NCBI GenBank assembly: GCA_003141245.1
Contig: PLLE01000020.1
Location: 1-43,706, forward strand
Length of the DNA stretch: 43,706 nt
Origin: Chloroflexota bacterium
Lineage (GTDB): Bacteria > Chloroflexota > Limnocylindria > Limnocylindrales > CSP1-4
Direction: 5' to 3'
Under the pieces are notes generated by a model. The model was not told the origin of the DNA, made no database searches, and was given only the letters and a program-made list of their open reading frames with translations. Shown one piece after another: positions 8,389-16,231 of the stretch; positions within the stretch are counted from its first letter, which is position 1, and each line of letters opens with the position of its first letter. The translations under genes and the position numbers were made by a program.

Positions 8389-8664
8389 ACGCGAGCGAGG
8401 AGTCTAGCATAGCCCCCGCCGAACGAGCCGCCGGGCTCAGGGCCCGGACGGCACCCCCGGACGGTAGCCACGGCCGGCCGCTCCGGCTTGGGGACGCCAC
8501 CCTTGGGGACGCCACCCTTGCGGCCGACGTCTGGATCGCAAGCGGTTGCGCAGGGCGCGCCCGGCGGTCCGAATGAGGGGTCGGGGAGGCATGCTCTCCT
8601 AACGTGTAGGCGATCGGCGGTCGCCACGACGGCTGACCCCGTCCCAATTCGAGGGAGGATGCAC

Positions 8665-9519
8665 ATGGCCCGGTCGACTCGAGAGCGAGCTTCAGGATTG
8701 TCAGCGCTTGTTGTCGCTGCAGTATTGGCGGTGGTGGCCGCGGCCTGCGGGTCATCGGCTTCGACCGCGATCCCTGAGACGCTTGGGCCCGCCGGGGCAA
8801 CGCCGTCGCAGCACGGAACCGTGGCGGCTTCGTCCGTGGCGGCTTCGTCCGTGGCGGCTTCGGCGGCGGCGGTCTCGCCATCGGCAGCCGCGGCCCAGCA
8901 GAGCGCAGATCCCGTCCTGGCGAACGCCCTGACGCAGCTCAACGGATTGACCAGCTACAAATTCAAGTTCACCGTCAAGGGCGGCAGCTATGCGTCGTCC
9001 GTCGGGACCGGCGGGGTCGTCGGCACAGTCGTCAACAGCCCGAGCTTCGCCGTCCAGTTCACCTACGCAGATCTCGAGATCATCGAGATCAATGGCAAGA
9101 ACTGGACCAAGAACGGGAGTTCCTGGGACCTGAGCCCGTATCCGAACCTGCCCACGACCTACGACAGCTATGGGCCGGCGGTCCAGCTGGCCCACTACTT
9201 CGACGCCTCGGTCGCGCCCTACTACACAGCGGCCGGTGACGAGACGGTGAACGGCGTCCTGACGACCCGCTACACGGCCGCTCCGCAGATCCTCAACTTC
9301 ATGGTCGGCAACTGGGGCGTGACGCCGGCGAACGGAGAACTCGTGCAGGCGGGCGACATCTGGATTGCGAAGAGCGGCGGCTACCCCGTCCGCTGGAAGG
9401 TCACGGCCACGGGTGGGGTGGCGGGTCCGGGGTCAGGTGGCTCCGCCGACTTCGAGTTCCTCATCGACATCACCGGCGCCAACGACCCGGCGAACGTCAT
9501 CCACGTCCCGGCCTCTTAG
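8665..9519 (+). CDS. Lipoprotein of the LppX/LprAFG (LolA-like) fold
   Basis: 284 aa. The ATG at 8665 is six bases from GGGAGG at 8653-8658, so it is preferred over the ATG at 8659, which would abut the ribosome-binding site. The signal peptide ends in AAAC, a lipobox, followed by an Ala/Ser linker. The mature domain (residues ~95-284) has the pattern of LppX/LolA-like proteins: an amphipathic TSYKFKFTVKGG strand, a buried-hydrophobic half barrel, IEINGKNWTKNG, and later strands ending DFEFLIDITGAND. The family carries lipids or lipoproteins across the envelope. The ligand is unknown and the assignment is by fold pattern only. It is a single-gene unit; the next genes are on the opposite strand. 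Confidence 0.72.
   Translation: MARSTRERASGLSALVVAAVLAVVAAACGSSASTAIPETLGPAGATPSQHGTVAASSVAASSVAASAAAVSPSAAAAQQSADPVLANALTQLNGLTSYKFKFTVKGGSYASSVGTGGVVGTVVNSPSFAVQFTYADLEIIEINGKNWTKNGSSWDLSPYPNLPTTYDSYGPAVQLAHYFDASVAPYYTAAGDETVNGVLTTRYTAAPQILNFMVGNWGVTPANGELVQAGDIWIAKSGGYPVRWKVTATGGVAGPGSGGSADFEFLIDITGANDPANVIHVPAS
8821..8863 (+). repeat. Three 15-bp tandem units in the lipoprotein linker
   Basis: Units start at 8821, 8836 and 8851 (GTGGCGGCTTCGTCC, the last one diverging at its end). They encode Val-Ala-Ala-Ser-Ser repeats. Confidence 0.9.
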
Positions 9520-9553
9520 CCGGCCACCGTTCGGGGCGGTCGCGCCGCCGGGC

Positions 9554-10366
9554 TCAGTGGCCGGTGCTCTCGTAGCGGCGCAGGCCGATGCGGAAGATCG
9601 TGACCGCCATGAACAGGCAGTAGACGGCCACCAGCGGCGTGAGCAACCCGATTGCGCTCCACGCCTCCATGTTGAACAGGTAGGCCGTCGGGAAGAAGCT
9701 CACGAAGGCGAACGGGATGGCCACGACGACCATGGCCTGAACCGCCAGCGAGTAGATGGTGATGGGGTACTTGGCGAACTCGCCGAGCTGGTGGACGAAA
9801 AAGGGCACCAGGCTCCAGGGCGTCTTGATCCAGAAGGCGCTGGCCGCGGTGCCAAGGTTGATAGCCACTCGGATCGTGGCCGCGCTGACGATCAGGATCA
9901 CGAGCATCAGCAGCCGACCCGGCGTCCACTGCACTTGGACGTTGCCGAGGGAGATTGCCATGAGCATGCCGCCCGTGATGATGTTGCCCAGGCCGTTGAA
10001 CCCGACGGCGCCCGCCAGGACCTGCACGATGGGCGAGACCGGCCTCAGGAGGTACTGGTCGAAGTTGCCGTTGTAGATCAGCCTCGAAACTCTCCAGGTC
10101 CCCTCGAAGAACAGCGATCCCACACCTTCGGTGATGAAGACCAGGGAGTACATCATCACGACCTGCCAGAAGGTCCAGCCGTTGATGTCGGGTATGCGCT
10201 GGAAGATCGTCCAGATGAACAGGAAGCCCGTGATCTGGACCAGGGCCGCCGAGATCATCAGGATGACGAAGTCGGCCTCGTAAGCCAGGATCGCCTTCAT
10301 CTGCTGACCGAGACAGCGAAAGTAGATGTACACGAGCCAGCGAGCCCGTCGCAGCCTAGCCGCCAT
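9554..10366 (-). CDS. ABC-2 type exporter permease (COG3694-like)
   Basis: 270 aa, six predicted membrane helices, no ATP-binding motifs. The conserved middle (SLFFEGTWRVSRLIYNGNFDQYLLRPVSPIVQVL) is the family hallmark: a short helix followed by a D.YLLRP..P..Q block. It is the third gene of the unit ATPase-permease-permease. Its start overlaps the end of the preceding permease by 11 bases, which implies translational coupling. Together with its partner it should form a heterodimeric channel in the cytoplasmic membrane. The COG4586/4587/3694 systems are uncharacterised exporters; the substrate cannot be told from sequence. Confidence 0.85.
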   Translation of the reverse strand: MAARLRRARWLVYIYFRCLGQQMKAILAYEADFVILMISAALVQITGFLFIWTIFQRIPDINGWTFWQVVMMYSLVFITEGVGSLFFEGTWRVSRLIYNGNFDQYLLRPVSPIVQVLAGAVGFNGLGNIITGGMLMAISLGNVQVQWTPGRLLMLVILIVSAATIRVAINLGTAASAFWIKTPWSLVPFFVHQLGEFAKYPITIYSLAVQAMVVVAIPFAFVSFFPTAYLFNMEAWSAIGLLTPLVAVYCLFMAVTIFRIGLRRYESTGH

Positions 10367-11159
10367 TGATGGTCACCGCCTTGACCGCGCTGCGCCAGAG
10401 CAGCCTGCCGAATAGGAACAGGCCGAGCGCCCAGACAGCCTGAGTGCCGATCATGAACGCCGTAGTCGGGCCGTCCATGGCGCCCAGGTACGTCAGGGCC
10501 GGTGTCGAGATCATCCCCTGGAAGGGCAGGACCGAAGCCAGCCCGCGCAGCCAGTCGGGGAAGAAGACGAGCGGGATCAGAGCGCCTGAGAAGATGTTCT
10601 GAACGGCCATTCGAGCATTGCTGACGCCCTCCATCCCGGTCGTCCAGAACGCGGTCATCGAGACGCAATAGATGATCGAGAACTTGAGCAGCGTGGCCAG
10701 GGCGGCACTCACGATGAAGAGCGCCAGGTGGGCCGGATCGGCCGGGAGGGCGATGCCACCGAACACGAAGGCGACCACAGCGCCGATGGCCAGGGCCGAG
10801 GCGAGCTCGAAAGGAATCGGCCCGCTGGCCTCGGCGAAACGCTTCAACTGGAAATCGATGGGGCGCGCCAGGTCGGTGGCCACGCGGCCCTCACGGATGT
10901 CCGCACCCATCTGCCACTCGTCGAACCAGGTCATCGTCGAATTGAGGATGAACGCCACGATCAGGTAGGCCTTCATCTCGGGCCAGGTGAAGACACCGAG
11001 CGCGCCGGGCTTGCCGAGGAAGATGGTCTGCCACAGGTAGAACATGGCCACGACGTAGAAGACCGAGCCGATCAGGTTGACGGTGAAACCGGCGCGGTAG
11101 ACGAAGATGACCTCGAGCGACGCTTTGGCCATCGCAAAGTACTTGTTGAAGCCGCGCAC
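10356..11159 (-). CDS. ABC-2 type exporter permease (COG4587-like)
   Basis: 267 aa with six predicted helices. It contains MGADIREGRVATDLARPIDFQLKRFAE, equivalent to the D.YLLRP block of its partner permease, with an EGR..TDL.RP pattern typical of COG4587. The C-terminal half has FSGALIPLVFFPDWLRGLASVLPFQGM, the short amphipathic loop found in ABC-2 permeases. The stop of the ATPase gene lies one base upstream, and the downstream permease overlaps it, so the three genes form a tight operon. It is likely the second half of the membrane channel. Confidence 0.87.
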   Translation of the reverse strand: MRGFNKYFAMAKASLEVIFVYRAGFTVNLIGSVFYVVAMFYLWQTIFLGKPGALGVFTWPEMKAYLIVAFILNSTMTWFDEWQMGADIREGRVATDLARPIDFQLKRFAEASGPIPFELASALAIGAVVAFVFGGIALPADPAHLALFIVSAALATLLKFSIIYCVSMTAFWTTGMEGVSNARMAVQNIFSGALIPLVFFPDWLRGLASVLPFQGMISTPALTYLGAMDGPTTAFMIGTQAVWALGLFLFGRLLWRSAVKAVTINGG

Positions 11160-11160
11160 G

Positions 11161-12216
11161 TCAGGCCCCTGTGGCGACCGCGGACTCGGTCGCTTCGGCG
11201 GTCGACTCGGGTGCGGTCAGGCTGAGCTGGCCGAGATAAACCTTCCTGATCAGGTCCTCGACCTCGGGCTCGTCGATGTGGAAGTCGATGACCTCGACAT
11301 GCGGCATCACCGCGGCCGCAATCTCGCCCGCCGCGTACTGGAAGCGGTCGAACCGGACCGACAGGCGCAGCCCATCGTCGCTCGTCGTCTCGCAGGCGGG
11401 CAGACCGGCGCAGATGGCGGCCATCGACTCGGGCGGCCGGGCCAGCTGGAAGTGGATGACTCGATCGCGGGCGTAGTTGTCCTTGAGGGCGCCCAGGTCG
11501 CCGTCATGGATGATCCTGCCGCTGTCGATGATGACGATGCGGTTGCAGATGTCCTCGATGTCACCCAGGTCGTGGGTCGTCAGCATCACCGTGGTCCCGC
11601 GCTCATCGACCAGGCGGCGGATGAACTTGCGGATGCTGTCCTTGACGGCGATGTCCAGGCCGATGGTGGGCTCGTCGAGGTAGAGCATCTTGGGGTCGTG
11701 CAGGAGAGCCATGCACAAGTCGGCCCGCATCCGCTGACCGAGCGAGACCTTGCCGGCCGGGACATTCATGAACTCGGCCAGACCGAGCAGCTCGGTGAAC
11801 TCGGCGAGGTTCTGCTTGTAGCGCTTGACCGGGATCTCGTACATGTCGCGGGCCAGGTTGAACGACTCGATGACGGGGATGTCCCACCACAACGTGGTCC
11901 GCTGGCCGAAGACGACGCCGATGTTGCGGGCGTTCTGCTGGCGCTTCTCGTAGGGCACGAGCCCGTCCACGATGAGGCTGCCCTCGGTGGGGACGAGGAT
12001 GCCGGTAAGCATCTTGATGGTGGTCGACTTGCCGGCGCCGTTGGGGCCGAGGTATGCGACGGACTCACCGGCCTCGACGCTCAGGTCGATGTGATCGACC
12101 GCCATCTTGTCGCGGTACTGGCGCGTGAAGAAGTGCTTGAGCGAGCCGACCAGACCGGGTTCCTTGACAGCCTGGCGGAACTTCTTGGTCAGCCCGCGGG
12201 CTTCGATGAGCGGCAT
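11161..12216 (-). CDS. ABC exporter ATPase (COG4586-like)
   Basis: 351 aa when started at ATG 12216, where homology begins (MPLIEARGLTKKF). An open-frame extension to 12315 has no family similarity. The family-specific insert GLVGSLKHFFTRQYRDK comes before the core. Walker A is GPNGAGKST (residues 57-65), the signature is the variant VSLGQRMR rather than LSGGQ, and Walker B is LYLDEP. The H-loop histidine lies in LTTHD, and a ~90-residue C-terminal domain follows. The variant signature is normal for COG4586. It energises the two downstream permeases. It is the first gene of the operon and faces away from imuA across an ~800-bp gap. Confidence 0.93.
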   Translation of the reverse strand: MPLIEARGLTKKFRQAVKEPGLVGSLKHFFTRQYRDKMAVDHIDLSVEAGESVAYLGPNGAGKSTTIKMLTGILVPTEGSLIVDGLVPYEKRQQNARNIGVVFGQRTTLWWDIPVIESFNLARDMYEIPVKRYKQNLAEFTELLGLAEFMNVPAGKVSLGQRMRADLCMALLHDPKMLYLDEPTIGLDIAVKDSIRKFIRRLVDERGTTVMLTTHDLGDIEDICNRIVIIDSGRIIHDGDLGALKDNYARDRVIHFQLARPPESMAAICAGLPACETTSDDGLRLSVRFDRFQYAAGEIAAAVMPHVEVIDFHIDEPEVEDLIRKVYLGQLSLTAPESTAEATESAVATGA

Positions 12217-13020
12217 GGAGGACACACTGCTCCTGGGGCGGCGAATGGAAGGGACGGAGTGTACTGCGATCCCGGCCATTCTTCGAGGGTCGGGGCCGAA
12301 CCTAGGGAATGCCATTTATGCGTCTGCGGGAGGAGATCGGATTAAGTGGATCGCTCCGTTCGGACGGTTCGGGCGACCGGGCGGGGCGGCAGTGGAGCCG
12401 ATGGTCATTCGCGGGGTGACGGCGACGCTGCCGTCCGAGGGGCGGTGGGTGTCGCGGTCATTCGCGGGGCAGTGGCGACGCTGCCATCCGCGGCCGGCGC
12501 GGCCGAGTCGGTTTCGGGGGAGTCTGGATCTCCACGTGGGTTGCCTCTGGGGCCTGGAATGGCGGTGACTGATGAGTGAAGAGTAGGGGATGCTCCTGTC
12601 ATCTTCTGTCAGGAACTGCGCTGCCACGAGCGCGGCGGGACGGCGGACAACCTCGTGCCTCGTTCGCCGACCCTCGGCGGACGACCTCGAGCCTTCCTTC
12701 GCCGACCTCGACAGCCGCCTGTGGGCCGCCCTTTCTAGCCAGATTCAAACCGGGGTAGCACGAGGCCGACTTACAGCCGCGGCGGAGACCCCGATCGGTC
12801 CGCGATGCCGCGCCGGATGTGCCCATTGAGCGTGGATCCGAACTCGAATGAGCGCAGCGGCTATATCCAGGCCGTCCCACGACCTCACGATCCGGCCTGG
12901 TGCTACCCGGGTTAGCAGATGGCAGGATCGTCGCCGAGCGCGGCGGATCGTCGCGGAGCGGCGCGGATCGGCGCGGAGCAGCGTGGATCGGCGCGGAGCC
13001 AGACAGGTCGAGCCAGGGGG
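12217..13020. other. Repeat-bearing intergenic region between the ABC operon and imuA
   Basis: No convincing gene on either strand. It contains a 53-bp period repeat (12403-12490) and, at about 12915-13010, a run of degenerate ~20-bp units built on GCGGATCG.CGCGGAGC. Frames that remain open here encode only Arg/Ala/Pro-rich text without ribosome-binding sites. The promoter for imuA sits at its right end and the ABC operon promoter presumably near its left end. Confidence 0.5.
12403..12490 (+). repeat. Two-copy ~35-bp repeat with 53-bp period
   Basis: 12403-12437 and 12456-12490 both read GGTCATTCGCGGGG, then four variable bases, then GGCGACGCTGCC.TCCG. Only a few bases differ. Two copies only, so not a CRISPR array. 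Confidence 0.8.
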
Positions 13021-13027
13021 TGGGGTC

Positions 13028-13056
13028 TTGTATAGATAGAACAGACGTTCTATTAT
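13028..13056 (+). promoter_or_regulatory. SOS promoter of imuA with LexA-type operator
   Basis: A -35 element TTGTAT (13028-13033) and a -10 element TATTAT (13051-13056) are separated by exactly 17 bases. The palindrome TAGAAC-AGAC-GTTCTA (13037-13052), which contains the GAAC-N4-GTTC core of Gram-positive-type LexA boxes, fills the spacer. A LexA dimer bound here would block RNA polymerase. The start codon at 13066 is only 10 bases after the -10 element and has no ribosome-binding site, so the transcript may be leaderless. Confidence 0.82.
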
Positions 13057-13065
13057 TGGCGTCCC

Positions 13066-14400
13066 ATGGCCAGCCCCTCCTCCAATGTCCAGTCCGCTCT
13101 TGTGTCCCTCCGGGAACGCTGGGGCGGGGCAGCTCCGCGCTGGGGCGGGGAGGTCCTCGGGGCCCTGGCAGTCGCGCCGCGGCCGAGTCCGGATGACGAA
13201 CCACCGGTAGGCGCTCCGGGCGTTTCGGAGGGCGGCGCGCCGGTCACGTCGGACGAGTGGGCGATTTCCTCGGGCTTCCGCGCGCTCGATGCCATCCTCG
13301 GCCTTGGCGGCCTGCCGCGTGCCTCGGCCGTCGCTCTCCAGGGCGACGGAACGAGCGGCAAGACCACTCTCGCACTACGGGTCGTCGCCCAGGTCCAGGC
13401 TGCCGGCGGGATAGCCGCTTACCTGGACCTCGCCCGAAGTCTCGATCCGGTCGAGGCAGCTGCCCGGGGCGTCCAGCTCGAGTGGCTGGTCGTCCTCACG
13501 CCCGACTCGCTCGATGAGGCACTGTCGATGGCGGCGATGCTTCTCCAGGATCGAACGGTCGACCTTCTCCTGCTGGATCTGCCGCCTCTGGCAAGCGATC
13601 GGGCGGCCTTCTCCGCAGCCAGTCTCGGCGAGCGACTTCACCGATTGGCCGCACTGGCTCGTCGAGCCGGCGTCCAGCTGCTGGTGCTGGAGCCGCCGGA
13701 TCTGCCCTCGCCGATCACGGGCGCACTCGCCCAGATCGCGGCGCTTCGCCTGGAGCTGAGCCGGCGGGCGTGGATCAGGCTCGGGCGGGACGTTGTCGGG
13801 CAGCGGACGGAGGTGCGCGTCTCGAGGGATCGATTCGGGCCGCCAGGACGGGCGACTGAGCTTCGAATCCTGTACGCGGAGGGCGGACCGCGGGACGCCT
13901 GCCTGGCCCGCGACGAATTACTGAGAGAGACCGCGCCGAGCGTGCCTCGTTCGGCCGAGGCGCTCGGGGCCGGGAGACGGCCGCTCGTCGGGGCTGCGCC
14001 GTTGGCCGGGGCCGCGCCGTTGGCCGGGGCCGCGCCGTTGGCCGGGGCGGGGAGACGGCCGCTCGTCGGGGCCGCGCCACCCGGTGGCTCGCGGCCGGTC
14101 GCCGGCTCTTCGGCGGCCCGGCCGCCGCTGCCCCTCCCTCACCTCGCTCTCCCGGTTTCCGCCGATGCGACTCCTTCACCTCTACTGGCCCCACCTCCTC
14201 CTTCGCCTGGCCCGCGCCCGATCCTCCACCCCATTCGAGGTGGGGCCGATCGTGTTGGGAGGCAGGCCGTGGACGGATGGGCCGGTCCTCGACGCAAGCA
14301 GGTCGGCACTAGAACTGGGGGTCAGACCTGGCATGCCGCTCGCGGCGGCCCACAGGCTGGCGCCGGAGGCGCGATTCCTCGATCCCGATCCGGCGGCTGA
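13066..14400 (+). CDS. imuA: RecA-like mutagenesis protein ImuA
   Basis: 444 aa by frame. Residues ~64-285 are RecA-like: FRALDAILGLGGLPRASAVALQG precedes Walker A GDGTSGKT (93-100), then GGIAAYLDLARSLDPVEAAARGV, and Walker B as VDLLLLDLPPL. RecA's L1/L2 DNA loops and C-terminal domain are missing, as in ImuA/SulA-like proteins. ImuA helps ImuB and DnaE2 in damage-induced translesion synthesis. After residue ~290 the sequence turns into low-complexity Pro/Ala/Gly with AAPLAG repeats, and the frame runs 236 bases into imuB. The true C-terminus might therefore be earlier if an indel is present. ATG 13066 lies right behind the SOS promoter. It is the first gene of imuA-imuB-DUF6504-like. Confidence 0.82.
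   Translation: MASPSSNVQSALVSLRERWGGAAPRWGGEVLGALAVAPRPSPDDEPPVGAPGVSEGGAPVTSDEWAISSGFRALDAILGLGGLPRASAVALQGDGTSGKTTLALRVVAQVQAAGGIAAYLDLARSLDPVEAAARGVQLEWLVVLTPDSLDEALSMAAMLLQDRTVDLLLLDLPPLASDRAAFSAASLGERLHRLAALARRAGVQLLVLEPPDLPSPITGALAQIAALRLELSRRAWIRLGRDVVGQRTEVRVSRDRFGPPGRATELRILYAEGGPRDACLARDELLRETAPSVPRSAEALGAGRRPLVGAAPLAGAAPLAGAAPLAGAGRRPLVGAAPPGGSRPVAGSSAARPPLPLPHLALPVSADATPSPLLAPPPPSPGPRPILHPIRGGADRVGRQAVDGWAGPRRKQVGTRTGGQTWHAARGGPQAGAGGAIPRSRSGG
14001..14050 (+). repeat. 18-bp tandem units in the imuA tail
   Basis: GTTGGCCGGGGCCGCGCC repeats at 14001, 14019 and (partly) 14037, in frame, giving AAPLAG repeats. An outer duplicated segment encoding GAGRRPLVGAAP flanks them on both sides. 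Confidence 0.88.
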
Positions 14401-15450
14401 CAGAGCCGCCCTGGAGGCGGCGCTCGATCGACTGGCCGGCTTCAGCCCCGGGGTGGCCGCCGAGGCCGACCCGACCGCACCCGGCTTCGGCCGGGCGGAG
14501 GTCCAGCTCGACGGGCTGGAGCGGCTGTGGGGTCCGGAGCCGCTGATCGCGGGTCGGATCGGCGAGGCGCTGGCAGAGGTCCTGCCGGGTCTGCCGCTGG
14601 CGGGTATCGGCGGGACGCGATTCGTGGCGGCCGTGGCGGCGTCGCTCGCCGGCAAGGAGGGCACGGCGAGCGGGGAGGTCGGCGGCGCCCGGCTGCACGT
14701 CGTCGAAGCGGGCACGGACGCGGAGTTCCTGGCGCCTCTCCCCACAGCCACGTTGAGCCGCGATCCGGAGGTGCGCGCCCGCCTCGATCGATTCGGGTTG
14801 CGCCGGATCGGCCAGGTCGCCGAGCTGCCACTCTCCGCGGTCGTGGCACGGTTCGGAGCGGAGGGCGAGCGGCTTCATGCGCGAGCGCGGGGCCTGGAGA
14901 CGGAGCCGTTCCGGCCGCGCCGCGCCCCCGAGCGGATGGCGCTGGCGCTCCCCATCGAGCCGCCCGTGATCGACATCGAGGCCCTGCGCTTCGTCATCCA
15001 CAGGCTCGCGGCGGCCTTCGGTGATCAGCTGGTGGCGCGCGGCGCGGCCGCCGGCCGGGCCCGACTGACTCTCGAGCTGGACGGCACCTTCGCGGTCGGG
15101 GAGGTGCCCCCTCGCTGACCATCGACCAGCGCCTTCCCGAGCCCACGTCCGAGGGGCTCGCCGTCGAGAGGCTGCTGTTGGCACGGATCGAGGCGGAGCC
15201 GCCGCCGGCGCCGGTCGCCCGAATCGAGCTGGAACTGGCCGACATGGCGCCAGCCGCCGGATGCCAGCTGACGTTCTTCACGCCGCAGACCGGCAGGACG
15301 GGGCGGCTCGGCTGGCAGCTGGCCCGCCTCGGGCTCCGCTTCGGTGAGGGTCGGGTCGGCTGGATGGAGATCGCCGATCCAGAAGCACCGCTCGCCGAGA
15401 CGCGCTGGACGTGGCGCCGCCTCGTGGAGACGCGAGGGCCGCGTCGATGA
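14165..15450 (+). CDS. imuB: Y-family polymerase-like mutagenesis protein ImuB, interrupted by a one-base frameshift
   Basis: Starts MRLLHLYWPHLLLRLARAR. The first catalytic aspartate of DinB (VDMD.F) is replaced by Trp-Pro, as expected for ImuB, a non-catalytic Y-family protein that bridges ImuA, the sliding clamp and DnaE2. Palm and fingers (GVRPGMPLAAAHRLAP), LDGLERLWG and the helix-hairpin region (LRRIGQVAELPLSAVVARFG) follow. The frame stops at 15118 after EVPPR. The next frame continues at once with SLTIDQRLPEPT through the little-finger domain to 15450. Adding one C to the run CCCCC near 15108 restores one ~428-residue protein. This is a homopolymer sequencing error or a real frameshift. 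The start lies inside the imuA frame, and the end overlaps the next gene by ATGA. Confidence 0.82.
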
Positions 15451-15695
15451 CCCGGCTGTTGCGAGAGCATCCACCGATCGACGCTGAGCTGGATTCCAAC
15501 GGCGCTCTCGTGGCCTTTCGCTGGAACGGCCGCCGCGAGCCGGTCGAGGTGTGCAATCGCTGGCGCGTGGAGGAGAGCTGGTGGAGCCAGCCGATCGCCC
15601 GCGACTACTTCAAGGTGGCTGGGCCTCACTGGCTGGCTCTCGTCTACCTGGACCGAGTCGACGGCAGCTGGCATCTCGAGCGACTCTACGACTGA
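15447..15695 (+). CDS. Small DUF6504-like protein of the imuB/dnaE2 locus
   Basis: 82 aa from ATG 15447, which overlaps the imuB stop (ATGA), so it is translationally coupled. The sequence is rich in Trp and Arg: FRWNGRREPVEVCNRWRVEESWW, then YFKVAG..WLALVYLDRVDGSWHLERLYD. It matches the character of DUF6504 proteins, which sit beside imuB and dnaE2 in many actinobacteria: an FRWRGR..V..V...W......WW module and a final W.LER.YD. The function is unknown. Its place in an SOS operon suggests a mutasome accessory role. The family name is by pattern and not verified. Confidence 0.7.
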   Translation: MTRLLREHPPIDAELDSNGALVAFRWNGRREPVEVCNRWRVEESWWSQPIARDYFKVAGPHWLALVYLDRVDGSWHLERLYD

Positions 15696-15781
15696 CCCCG
15701 GCAAGCTCGCGTGGTGTTGTCCCTCCGTACCACCCCAGGATCCAGGGGTCCTCGGCCGCGCGGTTCCCGCATCCGAAATTG

Positions 15782-15813
15782 GCAAGGCCCGCCACCGAAG
15801 CGGCGGGCCTTGC
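15782..15813 (+). terminator. Strong hairpin after the imuA-imuB unit
   Basis: GCAAGGCCCGCC (15782-15793) and GGCGGGCCTTGC (15802-15813) form a perfect 12-bp stem with an 8-base loop. There is no T-run after it on this strand. It probably ends the imu transcript and may work for both directions. Confidence 0.65.
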
Positions 15814-15891
15814 GGTCGGGTGGCCAGCTCACCAGCCCCCCGACGGGTCGAGCGATCCAGCCACCACACCGAATCGTCGCCAGAGAAACGA

Positions 15892-16014
15892 CTATTTCGA
15901 GGCCGCTTGCGCGGCGACTGCCATCGGCAGCACCACAAGGATAAGCACCGCAGCCAGGACTACCAGGCCCGTTGTTCGAATTGCGCTAAGAACGATGCTT
16001 CGATAGCCGTCCAT
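15892..16014 (-). CDS. Possible 40-aa single-pass membrane peptide
   Basis: On the minus strand ATG 16014 opens MDGYRSIVLSAIRTTGL, then one hydrophobic helix of ~20 residues (VVLAAVLILVVLPMAVAA) and a short polar end, with a TAG stop at 15892-15894. A charged head, one helix and a short tail look like a genuine small membrane protein. No clear ribosome-binding site is seen. It is divergent from dnaE2, and its start is ~140 bp from the dnaE2 LexA box. An SOS link is possible but unproven. Confidence 0.42.
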   Translation of the reverse strand: MDGYRSIVLSAIRTTGLVVLAAVLILVVLPMAVAAQAASK

Positions 16015-16144
16015 CGGGCTGTTCTGACGGCCATCCTTCGGGGAGTGTGGCGCTTTCGCGATGGCGTGGGCCTCGATCTGCCCGCCGAAACGAGTCGCTG
16101 CCCGCCGAAACGAGTCGGTGCCCGCCCGAGAAACCTCCCGCGCC

Positions 16145-16173
16145 TTGGACTGTCCGAACGGATGTTCTATTAT
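16145..16173 (+). promoter_or_regulatory. SOS promoter of dnaE2 with LexA-type operator
   Basis: TTGGAC (-35, 16145-16150), a 17-base spacer, and TATTAT (-10, 16168-16173). The box CGAAC-GGAT-GTTC (core GAAC-N4-GTTC, 16156-16167) lies in the spacer and leads straight into the -10, as in the imuA promoter. Both sites share GTTCTATTAT. Transcription would start near 16180, giving a leader of ~50 bases before the GTG at 16232. Confidence 0.82.
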
Positions 16174-16231
16174 CCGGCTCTCCGTCGGGACGAGCTGGAT
16201 CGTCCGGCAGAACCGACGAACCGAGGCGCCG

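Noticed and set aside
12217-12315. N-terminal extension of the ABC ATPase to 12315
   Set aside because: Extra 33 residues have no family similarity; homology starts at ATG 12216.
9365-12345. Plus-strand open frames of 300-400 codons opposite the ABC operon
   Set aside because: Shadow frames; the minus strand encodes three recognisable ABC exporter proteins.
12403-12490. Direct repeats with 53-bp period considered as a CRISPR remnant
   Set aside because: Only two imperfect copies, repeat and spacer lengths not consistent with an array, and no cas genes nearby.
16061-16231. Longer dnaE2 start at ATG 16061
   Set aside because: It would translate the SOS promoter and operator, adds 57 residues without similarity, and the PHP domain begins right after GTG 16232.
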